The translations under genes were made by a program, and so were the position numbers. Source: Cymbidium sinense (taxonomy: Eukaryota > Streptophyta > Magnoliopsida > Asparagales > Orchidaceae). From it: a stretch of 64,000 bases of DNA. Location: positions 80,430,494-80,494,493 of the forward strand of contig CM038221.1 of assembly GCA_021442155.1 (NCBI GenBank), written 5' to 3'. Under the pieces are notes generated by a model. The model had not been told where the DNA came from. It saw only the letters and a list, made by a program, of their open reading frames with translations, and did no database searches. Position 1 is the stretch's first letter, and each line of letters begins with the position of its first letter. Positions 12,221 through 25,779 of this stretch are shown here, piece by piece.

Positions 12221-14049
12221 TATGATATTTTATCTTCGATTATAAAAGTTTTTGGTAAATTGCATTTCATAGTTAATTTTATGAACTATTGCACTAGTGT
12301 CAATTAGTTAGTTCCAATTTCATTAGACTAACCATTATCACTAAACATACCTTAAACTAATTAACTTGAGAAGTTCAAAATTAATGAGAGAGTTTTCCAC
12401 AAAAAAAACCAAAGCTTCTTTCATAATTACATGGGAGAACTCACACTGACTATTTTGAGTTTTGCTTAAAATCTAGTTAAGTTATTTTATGTTACTTTAT
12501 TTCAATTATGTTTCATCTTAGTGATTGCTTAAAAACCATTTTAATTAGTCATATGTATCTTTTTCTCAAAATTATAGCAAGCATTTATTACATATTTACA
12601 AATTTAAAATCAAAACAAATTTTATATTACCATTTCTATTGTGACATCATGCTTCTTAAATATACTAGACAAAATCAAATAATTAATTTTAAGGGATTAT
12701 AAAAGAATTAGCTTTACAAATTAAAAAAACATTTATAGGATCTATAACTTAATCATGAACCTTGTTATTTAAGTCTAAAACTTGAATTTTAGGGCCAATT
12801 CCCATACTTAGATCAAAATCCTAGTAAGGTTGGCACATAAAGGGAAGAGCTTGAAGATTATCAAAATGAACATTTACATACTTGGTGACACCCTTTAAGG
12901 ATTCCTTATAGGAATTATCATTATAAGCAACGTAAGGTCTAAATGAACCAATTTAAAGGGTGAAGGTTGTCTACCAACGTATGATGGATTCCATGATCTT
13001 ATTAAATTTTAGTTTGACTTAGAATATGGATAATTTCTTTGTTTTGAACTAGATGGATGACTATTAAAGAGCCACTTTTGTTAAAATAAAACTTATAAAG
13101 AATGTTAGCATTTATTAAAATAAATTATTTAATTATGAGAGTCTTGGTAGACATATTTTTAATTTTATAGATATGTAGGAAATGCTTAATGTTAAGTCCA
13201 AATCTATCCATTTATAGAGGAACAACATTCTAAGATACTTGGGAAATAGAGTTAGGCAAAAAAAAATTGCTAGTAAAAAGACAAGAAAGTGGAAAAGTAA
13301 AAGTTAAATAATAATCTTTATTGCTTAAAATGTGATATAGAATATGGGGGTTTGGAATGAGAGCCAAAAGGACCCCTGCCCTGCCCATAGTAAGTAGGAA
13401 GTCCCCCTTGATAATATCATAGAAAGATCATATAAGGTAAATTTAATATAAGTGAATTCCAACCTAAGCTAATGGCAGTGAGCGAGTATGAGAGTAAGGT
13501 AGGGGTAAAAAAAGTAGTCATGTTGTTTCTCTACAGTCACTAAATGTCAGTGAGTTGGATTGTTCTAGACCATGGGATTAGTATTCTCTAAGTCTTTTAG
13601 CTCATCTATCTTTTGTTATTAGATGCTCTTTCTAGCGAGTAAAATTATTCTAGGTTGTCGAGCACCCTTTAAGTGAGTACACTTATCTTGACATATAAAC
13701 TCACATGGGCCTTCCCGCTAGTTTGGGTATACATTTTTCTCTCTGATTCTTATGCTCTTTATAGATGTAGCTTGCAAAAAAATAAAAGAATAACTAGCAG
13801 GAAATTTTTAATGATCTAAAAAAATTCATGCAATTATTGAGAGGTCACATCTCCATTGGATTGATCTAATTTTTTGATGCTCTAAAGGCTATAAATGGAT
13901 CTTTTCTTTCTTATTTTATGTTATTAGCTATTCATTTTGATAAATCTTGTACCTCCTAAGGGTTAACTCTGTAAAACTTACTAAAACATAATCTCCTTAA
14001 CACAAAATAGACCTCACAATGAGATTGATCTAATGATTATGTGGGTAGG
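12216..14049. other. Non-coding stretch; left boundary of element A lies in or near it
   Basis: No convincing gene is present. Homology to the LTR of element B fades between about 13850 and 14150. The LTR end of A with its expected TG terminus and target duplication was not located, so the boundary is uncertain by a few hundred bases. Short open frames (for example 12508-12702) have no recognisable motif. Confidence 0.4.
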
Positions 14050-17000
14050 CCTTTACAAAAAATTAAGAAAGCAAAGAAGTCAAAAGAGGCCATAGCCCTT
14101 CCCATATCTATAGTTAGCATTTTAGCTATTCCAATTATGCATAAACATAGGAATGAACATCATGCAAAGATTGTATTGTAACCAATTATTTATTCATGTA
14201 AAATAAAGATCTATCCAAATTCTAATACGTGTACACATGTGAATGCAAGTACGTGTAGTTGTTAAACCAAGGAACTGAGGTAATCCAAGACCTCCTTGGG
14301 GCTACTTAAAGCCTTGTGCTTCCTGGATGTCTAGACTATATTCTTGTTATCATTGAAACACATGTATACATACACATGAATTATGAAAATAGAATAATCT
14401 TTTGACATGTTTAAACTATAAGTAAATGTAAATTTCATAAAATATTATAGCCAATATTTACTTAGACTTTCATTATTAATTTATAATTTTAAAAATAATT
14501 TGAGATTTATCAGTAATAATAGTCACACCTATAATAAGAATAATTCAATACATGCAACTTACATATACATAACCATATTCATTTGATTCTTTTATTTGAA
14601 AACAAAAATACATGATATAAGTGGCATGCCAATTTATAATGTTTGAAAAGGAATAACTAAACATTACCACATAGTACATTCAACCACATTAATTCATAAG
14701 CACAATCAAGTTAAATAAACATTCCTTAATTTTAACCAAAGTTGTTTTATAAAGTTTGAATTACTAAAACTTAAAGAGGAGGAAAGACACTTAGTGTTTA
14801 CCCCATCTCACATTAGTGACTTCATGTGTTTGAAAAGAATGATTAAGTAAATTTTATGTATTTATTAGGTTCAAATCATTAAGAAATGAAGTTAATTACC
14901 CTTTCCTAAGTTTCTTTAATTTAATTAAACACTTAACCATGAGCCTCTAATGATATGCCAAAGAGAAATTAAAATTTGCAATGCACTAAAGGGACCTAAT
15001 ATAATTAGGCTCATGCTTAAGAGATAATTAGATTAAAGAAGGAAAATTGTGTTACGTACTCTTATGGTTTCCCCACACCCATGGGTTAACCATAATTTCT
15101 TTAAGGACTTCATGCAATTAAACATATTAAGGGGAACCCATGAATCATATTTGAACTCTCTGAACTAACATCATTTTAATTTGATTTTTACTTTATCATT
15201 AATTGCCTATTAATCCCTAATCAAGTCACAAATTAATTAATCCTCCTAAAGAAATATATTTTAAAAAATAATTAGAGAAAGAGGTACTAATTATTTTCCC
15301 TCACCATTTCCATTTTTTGTAATGATTAATCATCATTAATTATTTTATTTCTTATTATTTAAAAATTTTAAGAAATAGTAAATTATTTAAGGAGGGTAAA
15401 TAGGATTAGAATTTCAAATTCTTTAAATTACATGGTTAATAAATCCCAAGAAAGTTATGGGAGGCAGAGGACATCCAATAGGGCTAACCCACCAAATTTG
15501 GGATCAATTGGCAAAGTAATTAAGCCTTAATTAGAGTTATTAGCCCAGTGTTTAAACTATCATTAAGAATTATTCATTGATCAAACATTTAGGATTTTAT
15601 TTTTATTAAATTCTTCTTTATTTACCCTTTCAAAATTGGGTTTATTTATATTTTTTGAATATTTCTACAATTAGTTATGAATTTTTAAAATTCTGGCCAT
15701 TTAATCTCATTTTTAATGCTTAATTAACCTCCTAAATCATCAACACCACGTGTCAATGTGGCACCATGAGATAGGTTATTTAAAAAGTCTAACAAGGCAG
15801 TTGACTCAGTGGTGGTGGACACGATTTTATTCCCGTTATATGATATCAAATCTAATGGCTAGGATTAATCTCATGGTTTCTAAAGGAATAAATTGAGAAA
15901 TCTAGTGGATTAAATGATGGTCGTTAGTTCTAATCACATGGAATGGATGGTTGGTGATCCTTCTTCCCCCAAGTACTTGAAGATGGACACCGTCTGCCTT
16001 CCACCACTCGATCCAAGCTCACCAGAGCTTGTAGGATGGCGAGAATGACTCAAAAATGTGCGTGGAGGAGATCTAAGAAGATCCTATGGTGGAAATTAAG
16101 TAAAATCACATTTCATTTCAAAAAGATGAATACCTAATGGGAAAATATATGATTATTATATTTTTACTTTATCAAAGATAAAGATCGGTGGTCCATCAAC
16201 TGAGGTAGCATCATCTTAAAGAGATGAAGCCCTGTTGAGAAGATCTCAGGCTGCCTCCTCATCAATTCCTCTATGAACCAAGTGCCATTGAAAAACTCAC
16301 CAGAGTTGTTCTTGGAGTGCCTTTCGGTGATCAAATCAATTAGGGAATGATTCATTTTGGTTCACTGGAGTGTGGTGAAGGTGTGGGGAGAGTTATTTTA
16401 GATTTGATAGTTTGAATGGATGGGGAGGAATATACTCTCATCCCTAAGTAAACCAAAGGCTGAGATTGGCTCACCTTTTAGCGATTGTCGGGTGGGGTTG
16501 GGTGGTGGTAGTGGGATTGAAGTGGAGGTGCTTGAGAGGCTGAGGCAGTTGAATAGACTGGCATGGGGTGTACCTCCACTTTTAAGTGAACTAATGGCGA
16601 GCCTAGGGTGAATTCACCCTCTCATGGCTAAAGGCTGAACTCAATAGCCTTGGGTTAGGTTGAGTCAGTAGTCCACATGTCCAAGAAGGGCCAAAGGTGG
16701 CTACCAAAGCTTGGAGAGTGGGAGAGACCATCCAAATGTGGATTTTGTCCCATTTGGGTGGCTTGGTTTAAGGATTTTGATCCAATGTGAGTTCTCCATG
16801 AGTTAGGCCTATTTGGACAGACCCATGGTGACCCAAGGATGATTCCTACCAAGTTTACTTGAGTTTGGACTTAGTTTGGATGGGTTTGGCTCAATTTGAC
16901 CAATATGGGTCAAATTAGGTTTAATTGTGTTAGGTTAACCAATTGGTAAAATTGGGTCAAACTAAGGGATTGGGTATGTTCAATTGATCATTAAAATGTA

Positions 17001-18036
17001 TTGGTTCAATTGATTTAGTTTAATTTGAAGAGGATTTGATTTTGGCTCATATGGGCTCATTAAGGCCAAATGGGCTAAGTTGATCAATTTTGTCAAATTG
17101 ACCAAATTGGCTTGAGAGAAGGGTTTCTTTAGTTTTAATTGATCATTTAAGAATGATTATAGGTGTTGGTTTGAATCAACTTAGAGTTTGAATGAGGGTT
17201 GGCCCGATTTGACCCTTTAGGTCAAATAACATTAACTTGGATTAATTGGTCAAATTGGTTTAGTTTGATTTAATTGATTAAAATTAGGTTATCCAAGATG
17301 ATCAATAATCATTGTAGATGGAGTTGAATGGGTTGATTCAACCCAATTTTTGTTGGATTTAAGTTTGAGTCAATTTGATCATTTAGGCTACTTTGGGTCA
17401 AGTGGACCACTTGGGTTAATTGAGTTGAATTGGTGGAATTCGTTGTTGATAAGAGTTCAATGGTGAATTTTGGGTTGATTGGTGGCCTTGAATGTGACTA
17501 ATTTGGTTTTTATTGTATTTTGGCTCATTTAGACCCTTTGGTCAAATGGGCTAACTTGCATTGATTGGATTCATTTGGTTCAATTAGTTTGATTGCATGT
17601 ATTGGAAGGATTTGAAATGATATATTGAATGATTGGAGTGATTGAGGAAAATTAAGTTGGATTTAGTTTGTTTGAATGGGTTTTGGTTTGGATCCATAAG
17701 ATCATGGTGGAATTAATATAGGTTAAGGGTTAAGTTAATTAGGCTTGGAGCTTGGATATAAAACAAAAATTCAATTTGAGATTGGCTGTGTTTAATTTAT
17801 GGGAGTCTTAGATTTGGATGAGTGGACAAGCATGGGTTTCAATTTAGGACATACAGTAGGTAATACTTATTTGTTCTAAGGTGTATCCAATGTTTAGGGT
17901 ATGCCTTCTTAAGTTTCTAGGCTTGGGTTTGACATTCCCTTAGTTGCTAGAAGTGTTTCATAACTAGAGAAATCCAAGTTTCTAAGAAGTTTTGAAGCCT
18001 AAGATGAGGATGGTCAGTTCTCACTCTTAAAGGAAC
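14050..18036 (-). repeat. 3' LTR of element A (lower boundary approximate)
   Basis: 16600-18020 is the direct counterpart of 58640-60020 in the other LTR of A, sharing for example TCATGGCTAAAGGCTGAAC and CCACATGTCCAAGAAGGGCC. The lower part is homologous in inverted orientation to the LTRs of B. The complement of about 14265-14345 aligns with about 31980-32040 (TAGTCTAGACA...GGCTTTAAGTA), and the complement of about 15430-15560 aligns with about 30600-30700. The upper limit is set by a purine-rich tract. Open frames such as 16164-16355 and 16655-16852 lie within the LTR and are not genes. Confidence 0.75.
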
Positions 18037-18044
18037 CCCTCATA
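18035..18044 (-). promoter_or_regulatory. Probable polypurine tract of element A
   Basis: The - strand reads ATGAGGGGTT immediately before the start of the 3' LTR, the expected place and composition for plus-strand DNA priming. Similarity to the 5' LTR copy stops at this point. Confidence 0.55.
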
Positions 18045-20019
18045 GATTTGGTATGGCAAAGCACACCACGTATTGGCATTGACCGAGATGATCAATAGCA
18101 TATGGGAAGACCATATGCACTAATGATGGCTATCCATACCAAAATGAAGAGGTAGATGGAACTATGGATCCTAATGTGATGCAATTAATTTTATGCCAAA
18201 GGCATCAAAAGGGTTAAGTAGATTTGATTTGATTTGTTGAGAATTGATTTCATGCCAAAGGCACGAAAAGAGATTCGCTAGGGATTTACATAGGAACTTG
18301 GTTGGATTATAGATTGATTTAGTGCAAGGGAATAAAGGGATGATCTATTGGGGATTGAAGTGTGATCAAATTTTTTTGATTTATCTAAATTATGTTAATT
18401 AATTTTAATTTAAACTTGGTAATTTGTGTTGATATGATTATGTTGATTGATTTGGTTTGAGTTAGGTGATTGATTTTGATTTTGATTTAATTTGTTAAAT
18501 GAATGTGGACCCTATCTAGTTAAGATGGACCACATTAAGGAGGGGTTATGTGAGCATGGGCTTGCCTTAGATTTATCAGTCCAAAAGGGTAGTCTATCAG
18601 CTGTACACTATAGGTTATCTAACTTAAGGGTTACTCATCGGTTTACAATGGCTATACTAGGAAAAAGCTCAGGGACTCACATCTTCCAAAATGGAGTCAA
18701 CCATTAGGGTAATCTACTGATGGCATAACAAGTCAAATTATACCTAGGGCAACTACTAAGTAAGTTCCTCTCGGGGTCTTATCTCAACTTAGATAGACAA
18801 GGAGATTCCTATGGGGAGTTTTGCTGAAACTGCCCAAAAGATAGGATGCCTACTTGGGAAGAGCTATCTCGGGGGGTCTTATGTTAATCCATAAGAGATT
18901 TCATTTTGTTTATTTATTTATTTAATGTGGACCTTGTTGGTTTATGATAGACCACACTAAGAAGGAGCCATAGGGGCATTGTCCTATCTTAGATTTTCTA
19001 GCCCAAGGGATAGTCTGTACATCCACAATATGAATCTTCCAACCATTAGGGTGGCTACTAGGAAAGGGAAACTGTCCAATCTAGTAGTATCTTGGGTCAT
19101 GACTAGATGGGATTGTGAAGATGTAATCCAAATAGAATACCCATTGGGAAGGTGCCTCTGGGAGTCTTATCCTAATTCCTAAAATATAAAGCCTGTAGGT
19201 GTACAGTGGCCGGCTCAAGGAGAAAGCATGGGGACTCACATTATCTTAAGCATTGTTATCAATCAGGTGGGTTACCGTCAACAAGGAGAAAACCAACCAA
19301 CCTAAGGTGCCCATCAGTTTGCGACAATCAATCTAAGAATAAAGCATCAGGAACCCACATCTTCCTAGGCCAAACAGATCATCGAGATAGTCTATCATTG
19401 GCTACACAACTACTGCCTGACCTAGGGCTACTACCAAGGGGGGAGTCATAAAGGAGTGAACCCAAGCTTGAATCCATCAGGAGGAAGAGGAGCCACTAGG
19501 GGTCTTACCCTAATCCTCAGATATATAGATTCATACTCATCTAGTACATGACTACTAGTTCAAGAAGAAAGCTCAATGACTCACATCTTCTTAAGCAAAA
19601 CCAACATTGAGTAGCTTATTGATCATGCAATAAGACATACCACGCTAACAAGGTGCTCATTAATTTGTAGTGGTTAAGATAGGAAAAAACATGGGGTCTC
19701 ACATCCTCCTAAGCTGGAATGACCACTATGGAGACATGCTAGATAAGTAGTGAAACAATCTCGAGCTAGAGAAACTACTGAGTGAGGGTCGCTGGGATTC
19801 TTATCTCAACTCAAAGTATCTCGAAGTAATTGGATTCATGTTTTTTTTTTTTATATTTATGTGCAATTTTTTAAGTGTTTGTGTCATGCCAATAAGGGAT
19901 AGGATGCCGCTCGAGTTATTTTATGCCTACCCTAAACACATCAAGGATTTGGTAATTGAAAGTACTTTTATCTTGGAGAAAAGTTTAATAAAAATGAAAC
20001 TTTATTGATGGAAAATTAT
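18045..20019 (-). repeat. 3' untranslated region of A with two alternating degenerate motifs
   Basis: Read on the + strand, motif i is GGGACTCACATCTTC followed by a TTAAGC-like tail, at about 18672, 19235, 19350, 19577 and 19698. Motif ii is close to CTCGGGGTCTTATCCTAA, at about 18770, 18868, 19160, 19495 and 19790. Their complements recur in the equivalent region of element B. Tat elements are known for hypervariable, repeat-bearing 3' untranslated regions. The short open frames here (18492-19451) are not considered coding. Confidence 0.7.
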
Positions 20020-21200
20020 TTTGTACATTTTTCATGCATAATATTTTTTTTAGATAAAGCCCGTTGATCGGAAGCAACGGGCATTTTCCTTTATGATTTA
20101 TGAGTTGATAAGATCCACCCTGGTAGGCCTTTTCTATGGTGAAAGGCCTTCTCAAGTAGGTTCAAACTTGCCTCCCATCTTACCATAGGCCATAATCAGT
20201 CTCCTTAAAACTAAAACATCTATAACTCGAAAAGCTTTATGGTATACCAAATTATTATGAGCTTGAACCATTTTTACTTTGTTCAACTTGAGGTTCTGAC
20301 ATGCTCACAGCTGTCTTTCTTCTAAACCATCATTTTTTTAATCGCAACTTGGCATTTTTTTCAGTAGAGATTTTGCTACTCATAGCTATCCTTAGTGATG
20401 GGAGATGGACTTTTAATGGTAGAACGGCTTTGGTCCATACACTAAGGAGAATGGGGTGGTGTTGGAGTTACAGAGTAAGCCCATAAGGCTTCAACTAACT
20501 TCACATGCCACTGTCATTTATTCTCGTTGAGTATTTTCTTGAGTATTTAGATGAGAGTTTTATCGAAGGCTTCTGCCAAACCGTTCACCTATGTGTAGTA
20601 GATGGTAGAGTATCTCCAATCTATGTTGTGTCTTCATGTAAAGTTATTGATTTTGGTGCTCTTAAAAATAATACCATTATCGGATATGATTCGATGAGGG
20701 TACTATGAATCTATACATGATATAATTCTTAAAGAATTATAGCACATGCTGACCTTTGACTTCCCTAAGTGGAATTGCCTCTGCCCACTTGGAGAAGTAG
20801 TCTGTAGCTGCTAGAACCTTGGATGAAGGAGGATTAATCGGACCCACTATGTTGATGCCCCAACATGCGAATGGCCATGAAGCTAAAGTTAGGTGTAGAA
20901 TATTAGGTGGCTGGTGCAAGACCACTCTATGCGCTTGGCATTGATGATAGCACTTTGCTACCTCCATGCAATCCATGATCATCGTTGGCCAGTAGTATCC
21001 CAGCCTTTTGATTTTGGCTTTCATCTTGGGATCAGATTGGTGAGCTCTACATAGTTTTGAGTGGACCTCAATCATGATCTTACGGGCTTTGTGTTTTCCT
21101 AAACAACATATCCACATATGATCGAAGAACTGTTGGTATAAGACACCATCCACGAGGGCGTAGGAGAGCGCCCTCTGCTTCACTTGATGGACTTGAGATT
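20020..21200 (-). pseudogene. Element A integrase (broken)
   Basis: An uninterrupted 148-residue stretch (21183-20737) holds the HHCC zinc module: EVHSKLCRAHQ, then GYYWPTMIMDCMEVAKCYHQC. It is followed by the start of the catalytic core, CWGINIVGPINPPSS then DYFSKWAEAIPL. The first catalytic Asp (family WG-x-D) is Asn here. After a frameshift, IISDNG (about 20680) supplies the second catalytic Asp. The C-terminal GKFEPT..EG....KAYQGGSYQL block ends near 20020. Integrase inserts the element DNA into the genome. It lies directly downstream of the second RNase H, the normal Ty3/gypsy order. Confidence 0.9.
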
Positions 21201-21329
21201 TCTCTTGAGGTACATTGCCTTTATTTAGCTAAATAATGAAGGGTTGCCTCCAATCTAGTTTTTTAAACTTTTTGGCAATGATAACCTCCTTATCGAGAGA
21301 GTATTCATCGATGAGTTCAACATAAATAA

Positions 21330-22270
21330 GAGGTAGGACTTCTCTATTGTGGACCTCTATTGACATGAGCTTATCTTCCAGATGCACTAACTCTTTAGCA
21401 TGCTTAGCTATGCCATTTTATCCTTGAGGAATTTTATAGATTGTGACCTCTAGGATTTGGGCTACCAACTCTATGGTGTACTTATGATAGTGATAGAGTT
21501 TGGGCTTCAAGACTTTATGAGACCCTGTGATCTAGTAAACAACTAGCTTTGATTCCCCAAAGATGTTGATGTTTTGAACTCCTAGAAATAGAGCTAACTC
21601 GAGACTAGTGATTAGAGCCTCATATTTAGCTTGTTGTTGGTGCAAAGCTCTGATAGATGATATGGGAAGCTCATCATATAGCGATATGGCGTAAGGACTA
21701 TCCCTACCCCTGCCTTTCCGAGGAGAATGGATTGTAGTTATTCTTCTCTTTGAGAGGAAGCTACATCATTAAAGTACATCTCCCAGTAGTGAATGTTTGT
21801 ATCTCCTAAGTTCATGATTTGATCATTGGGGATATCATCACTGAGTGGAGAATCTATAAGAAGTGGATGTGCTGCTAGGAAATTTTCCAGTGCTTATCCT
21901 TTCACCGCATAGGAGGGTACGAATGTAATGTCAAACTGTGATAAAATCATGGACCATCATGCCAATCATCCAAATAGGGTCGACTGTGTCATGAGATATT
22001 ATAGTGGATTGATTCTAGACATTAAGTTTACTTTGTGAGAGAGCATATAATGCTGTAGCTTCTAGGCTATGAAGATCAAAGCACTAATGGGTGGATAGTT
22101 TAACTCAGTAGGTATTAGACGATGACTAAGATAGTAGAGTGTGTTCTCTTTCCCCTTGTCATTAGCTTGGGCCAACAAAGTGCCAATGGAGTTATCTAAT
22201 GCAAGTATATAAAGTATCAGGGGTTTTTTCGGGAAAGGAGAGGCTAGGACTGACACTTATCATCCCACTT
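21330..22270 (-). pseudogene. Element A RNase H and second (Tat-type) RNase H (broken)
   Basis: At 22256-22020 the stretch PLILYILALDNSIGTLLAQ followed by NTLYYLSHRLIPTELNYPPI is the usual gypsy RNase H that follows RT. Downstream, about 21860-21430 encodes WEMYFNDVASSQ, then GKAGVGIVLTPYRYM, then QAKYEALITSLELALFLGVQ and INIFGESKLVV. This is the pattern of the additional RNase H of the Tat lineage (D..., E in AE/KYEAL, D in DSxLVV). Here AEYEAL reads AKYEAL and GDSKLVV reads GESKLVV. Stops and frameshifts split it. The extra domain is the best clade marker in this window. Confidence 0.85.
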
Positions 22271-22379
22271 GAACTTAGCATCCTTCTTGACTAATGCTCA
22301 GAATGGTTGAAATATGCTTGATAGGTTTAATTTAAAGTGTCTTAGATACAACGACCTCCCTTGAAATGATCTGAGTGTG

Positions 22380-23351
22380 GTTAGGCTTTTAGGGGGTGGC
22401 ATTTTCAATATTACTTTAATCTTCTCTGGGTCAATTTCAATCCCTTAGTGTCAGATAATGAACCTAAGGAACCTTTTTGAAGTCACTCTAAATGTACAGT
22501 TCAGAGGGTTCATTTTAAGGTTATATTGTCTTTACCACACAAAAACTACTCTGAAGTCAAAGAGATGGTCTTCATTTTTCTTAATTTTAACCATGAGATC
22601 ATCGACAAAACATTCAACTTGGTGGTGAATGAGTTCATCAAAGATTCGGGTCATGGCTCACTAGTATATAGCTCAAGCATTTTTAAGATAGAAAAGCATG
22701 ATCTTATAACAATAAATTCTAATTGGGGTTCTAATGGCAATGTTCCTTTCATCTTTAGGTGTATTTGGTTATGTCGAGATGAACCATCCATGAAAGAGAA
22801 GACTGCATGAGATGAGGCAATATCCACCATCAATTTTGGTATTAGTAATGGAAATTCATCTTTTGGACATGCCTTACTGAGATCCATAAAATTAAAACAT
22901 ATGCAAATTTGTCCATTCTTATTTTTAACTGGAATGATGCTAGCGAACCAGGTGGGGTATTTTTCCTCCTTGATGAAACTAGCATCGATCAATTTCTTGA
23001 CTTCAAAAATGACCTATTGTTCAATGTCCAATCACATGCATCTAGGAGCCTGCTTAATGGGTTAGCATCAGGCCATATCACTAGCTTATGAACCTAAACT
23101 TCAGGAGCTAATCCATGCATTTCATCATAATTCCATGCAAAGTAGTATTTAAACTTAGTGAGTAGCCTAGCTAAGTCATTGGTTTTAGATTCATTTAGTA
23201 AGGAGCTGATGTATGTTGGGAGCAGATTATCTTCAGTCTCCAAGTTGATTTCTTTGAGTTCATCAATAGTTGATTTGATTTCTTGATCAAATTCTAGGGG
23301 TACATCTTTGACTTGGAGATCTTCAAGATCTTCTAAAGTTTCTAAGCTCAC
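22380..23351 (-). pseudogene. Element A reverse transcriptase (broken)
   Basis: The N-terminal part is an open stretch of 85 residues (23351-23094) ending FAWNYDEMHGLAPEV, the FAW-x-x-x-(D/E)MPGI block. The core at 22992-22651 reads YPTWFASIIPVKNKNGQICI then FMDLSKACPKDEFPL, with FSFMDGSSRHNQI holding the first catalytic Asp. Around 22613-22583 the sequence VECFVDDLMV is the Y/F-x-D-D box with both Asp residues intact. Frameshifts lie between the blocks. In live elements this domain copies the genomic RNA into DNA. Homologous blocks in B are more degraded. Confidence 0.9.
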
Positions 23352-24336
23352 CTCCTCATACGAGTTAACATGGTTGAGAAGAACCTATTAGATTCCAGAT
23401 GATTAGTGATGATCTAGCAGTAATCATCATCATCCACTGGACCTACTGTAGCAAAGCATAGTCCTAGTCTTGATTGAAATCTCTTGCATTTGTTATCTCA
23501 TAACCTTTCAAAGTACTCTGACCTGTGCTTAGACCATGTAAATAGGATCAAACCTTTCTTTGCGAAACTACGGACATAAGGCGAGTACCAATTAAACAGT
23601 AATTCTATTAATTCTTTAAATGATTCATCCTCAAGCTCTACATCAACTTCTCAGCTTAAGGATGCTATCCACGGATAAAACTTTTGGGGCTTGGTATTTG
23701 CACATGCTTTGGGCGCTTCCTACCCTAACATTTTGTGAGGAAAGTGGGGTTAGAGCTAAGGCACCTATATGCTACCTAATAGTTTCACATAAAGAAGATT
23801 TAGATACACTCACACTGTGCTTGCGGACTTAATTTTCATCACTATCAAGCTCTAGTGTCACCTTCATCAGGATCTGCTTATGAAGAGAGTTGGCTGATGT
23901 GCTAACTACATATGATTCATCCTCTGAACTAGATTCTAAGTCTATGTAGATAGCAAGTGTACTCTTGATGCTGGGATGAATCTTCTGGTCGGTGGTAGGT
24001 ATGAAGGTCTTCCACCTCTAGGGCTCCCTCTAGACTTGCCTCTTCCTCATCTTGGTAGAGGTCGGGTCATCCTCCCCACTTGTTCAAATGGAGTAACAAA
24101 CTACGGGTGAAATATAATCTCATGCTCTATATCCTCCTTAAGGTCTTCTTCTCATTCCCTTTCCTTGTCTTTTACAAATTCCTTTTCTTTTTATTTTATT
24201 TATTTTTCTTTCTTTTCTTTACCTTTTTCTTTTTAATTTTGACTAAGTTCATGAGAGAAGACATTTTTTTCTTATGGAGTTAATAGGTTGCTTCCTCATA
24301 AATCTTGACCTCATGAATTGTAAATGGCATGAGATC
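23352..24336 (-). pseudogene. Element A PR-RT linker, low-complexity
   Basis: No conserved domain was recognised. About 24150-24245 is pyrimidine-rich on the + strand, so the - strand would encode a Lys/Glu-rich run. Element B has a matching purine-rich tract at about 41665-41760 in the same relative position. The remainder is stop-ridden. Confidence 0.5.
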
Positions 24337-24915
24337 TCATGTGACACAATACTCAACTCCATCCCTTATGAACTTGATGCACTGATGTAAGGAGGATGGA
24401 ACCAAGTTGTTCTCATGTATGCAAAGTTTCCCTAGCAAAGCATTTAAAGATGTATCAAAATTTATTATATGAAACTTAGCTTTTATTTTCCAATCATCTA
24501 TCTCCAAAGGAAAAACTATGGAACCTAAGGCCCTCTCACCTTGTTCATTAAATCCTTTCAACATCATCTTCTCTGCTTGGAGTTTAGACATGTCGATCCT
24601 CAAGTTGGCAAGGGTTCTTAGACTCATAATGTTTATTGATGCACCCAGATCAACCAACACTCTAGATAACATAAACTTGCCAACATCCATGGTAATGTAG
24701 AGGGGGTGACTATGTCCTATTATCCCCAATAGTAAGTCTTCATCATAGAATGCGACTCCTAGGACTTCTTTTGAAAAGCATGCCTCTTCTTCAACTAGAT
24801 CAGTAGCGACCAACTGAGCTAAGCATATTTTAGGGTCAAGCAAGTCTTTGACTAGTGACTCCCTCATCTCTTTAAATAAGACAAGGGCTTCATATATGAT
24901 TAACTTAGCTAGCAA
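24337..24915 (-). pseudogene. Element A aspartic protease region
   Basis: A 192-residue open stretch. Residues about 1-50 (ALVLFKEMRESLVKDLLDP then ICLAQL) are conserved in B at about 41075-41165. Residues 70-105 contain HPLYITMDVG then SRVLVDLGASINIMS, the retroviral-type protease active-site strand. The canonical D-(S/T)-G triad reads D-L-G, which would be expected to kill activity. The fold continues with LPLEID-like strands to NALLGKLCIHENNLVPSSLH, the usual end of the Tat protease (LLGR.WIH...VPS.LHQ). The protease would cut the Gag-Pol polyprotein. It lies between gag and RT, as expected. Confidence 0.85.
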
Positions 24916-25235
24916 CTTTCTAAGGTGTACTAGGATGTTGTAGTCAACTTTGGGTTAGTCTTCCATAAGCATATCCAAGGGTGGAGCATCTTATGGAAAG
25001 GATATCTGCTCACTAGAACCAATGACCTATTTATCCTTATCTTGAGGTTTCTACCTTAGGAGGTAGAACTTTACCACTATAGAGATTGACTTCAATGACT
25101 TCTTGTGATGAAGAGCATGTGGAAAGTTCTACCTACTCATCAGGCATACCTGTAGCTTCTCCTAAATGATCATTGGAGTCGAATGATTCTAAATCAATCT
25201 CAAGTGGTGAACTCTGAAGATTCAAAAGAGATAAT

Positions 25236-25779
25236 CTATTTCTGATCAGAGTGGAATTGATCAAAATTATTTAAATTATTTTCATTATAAATTGGAGAGC
25301 TATGAATAGAAATAAAATTATGGAGATCATCAAAAGTAGACAAGATGTAAGAAGAATCATTTTTCTTTATTAATTTCCTTAATTTTGAAGGTGGTACATT
25401 ATAGAAATCAAGTAAAGTGAGCGTTGTGAGTGGCTTGGTGCCCTCATCTGTGGATATAATGCTCCTACTGGTGGTGGAGGAGCTGGTAGAAGTAGTAACT
25501 ACAATGGTGGAAGGAAGAATGTTAGACTTCGATGATGATGGCATTATGGAACTATCCTAGCATGTAATGGCTGTCGATGATGGGCTTCCACCCTCGCCGA
25601 GTTGTTCCTCACAACTTGTGACCTTTCTTGGTATTAAAGGTCTAAGCTGGGTCAGTCACCTATAGAGAAAGTTTCTTGATTTTAGATATAATTTTTTTAG
25701 AGCTACGAGATAAAGAGATACCCAACCTTCTTTTATCTTGAGAGAATCAGATGTATCTCCAAACACTACTTTAATAGAA
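25236..25779 (-). pseudogene. Element A gag-PR connector
   Basis: An open stretch of 102 residues (25544-25236) is Ser/Thr-rich at its start and then reads PLTTLTLLDFYNVPPSKLRK. Element B has the same segment at about 40505-40620 (SLTPLTLLDFY). Conservation between the two elements shows it is real polyprotein sequence. I cannot assign a function. Confidence 0.6.

Noticed and set aside
12500..13800. Possible fragment of a coding gene between the microsatellite and element A
   Set aside because: Six-frame reading gave only short frames without conserved motifs. Weak resemblance of the complement of 12780-12960 to gag-like text was not convincing.
16164..16852. Several 60-70 residue frames, one with Trp/Pro-rich content
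   Set aside because: They lie inside the LTR of A, and the counterpart in the other LTR shares the DNA but not an open frame of the same extent.
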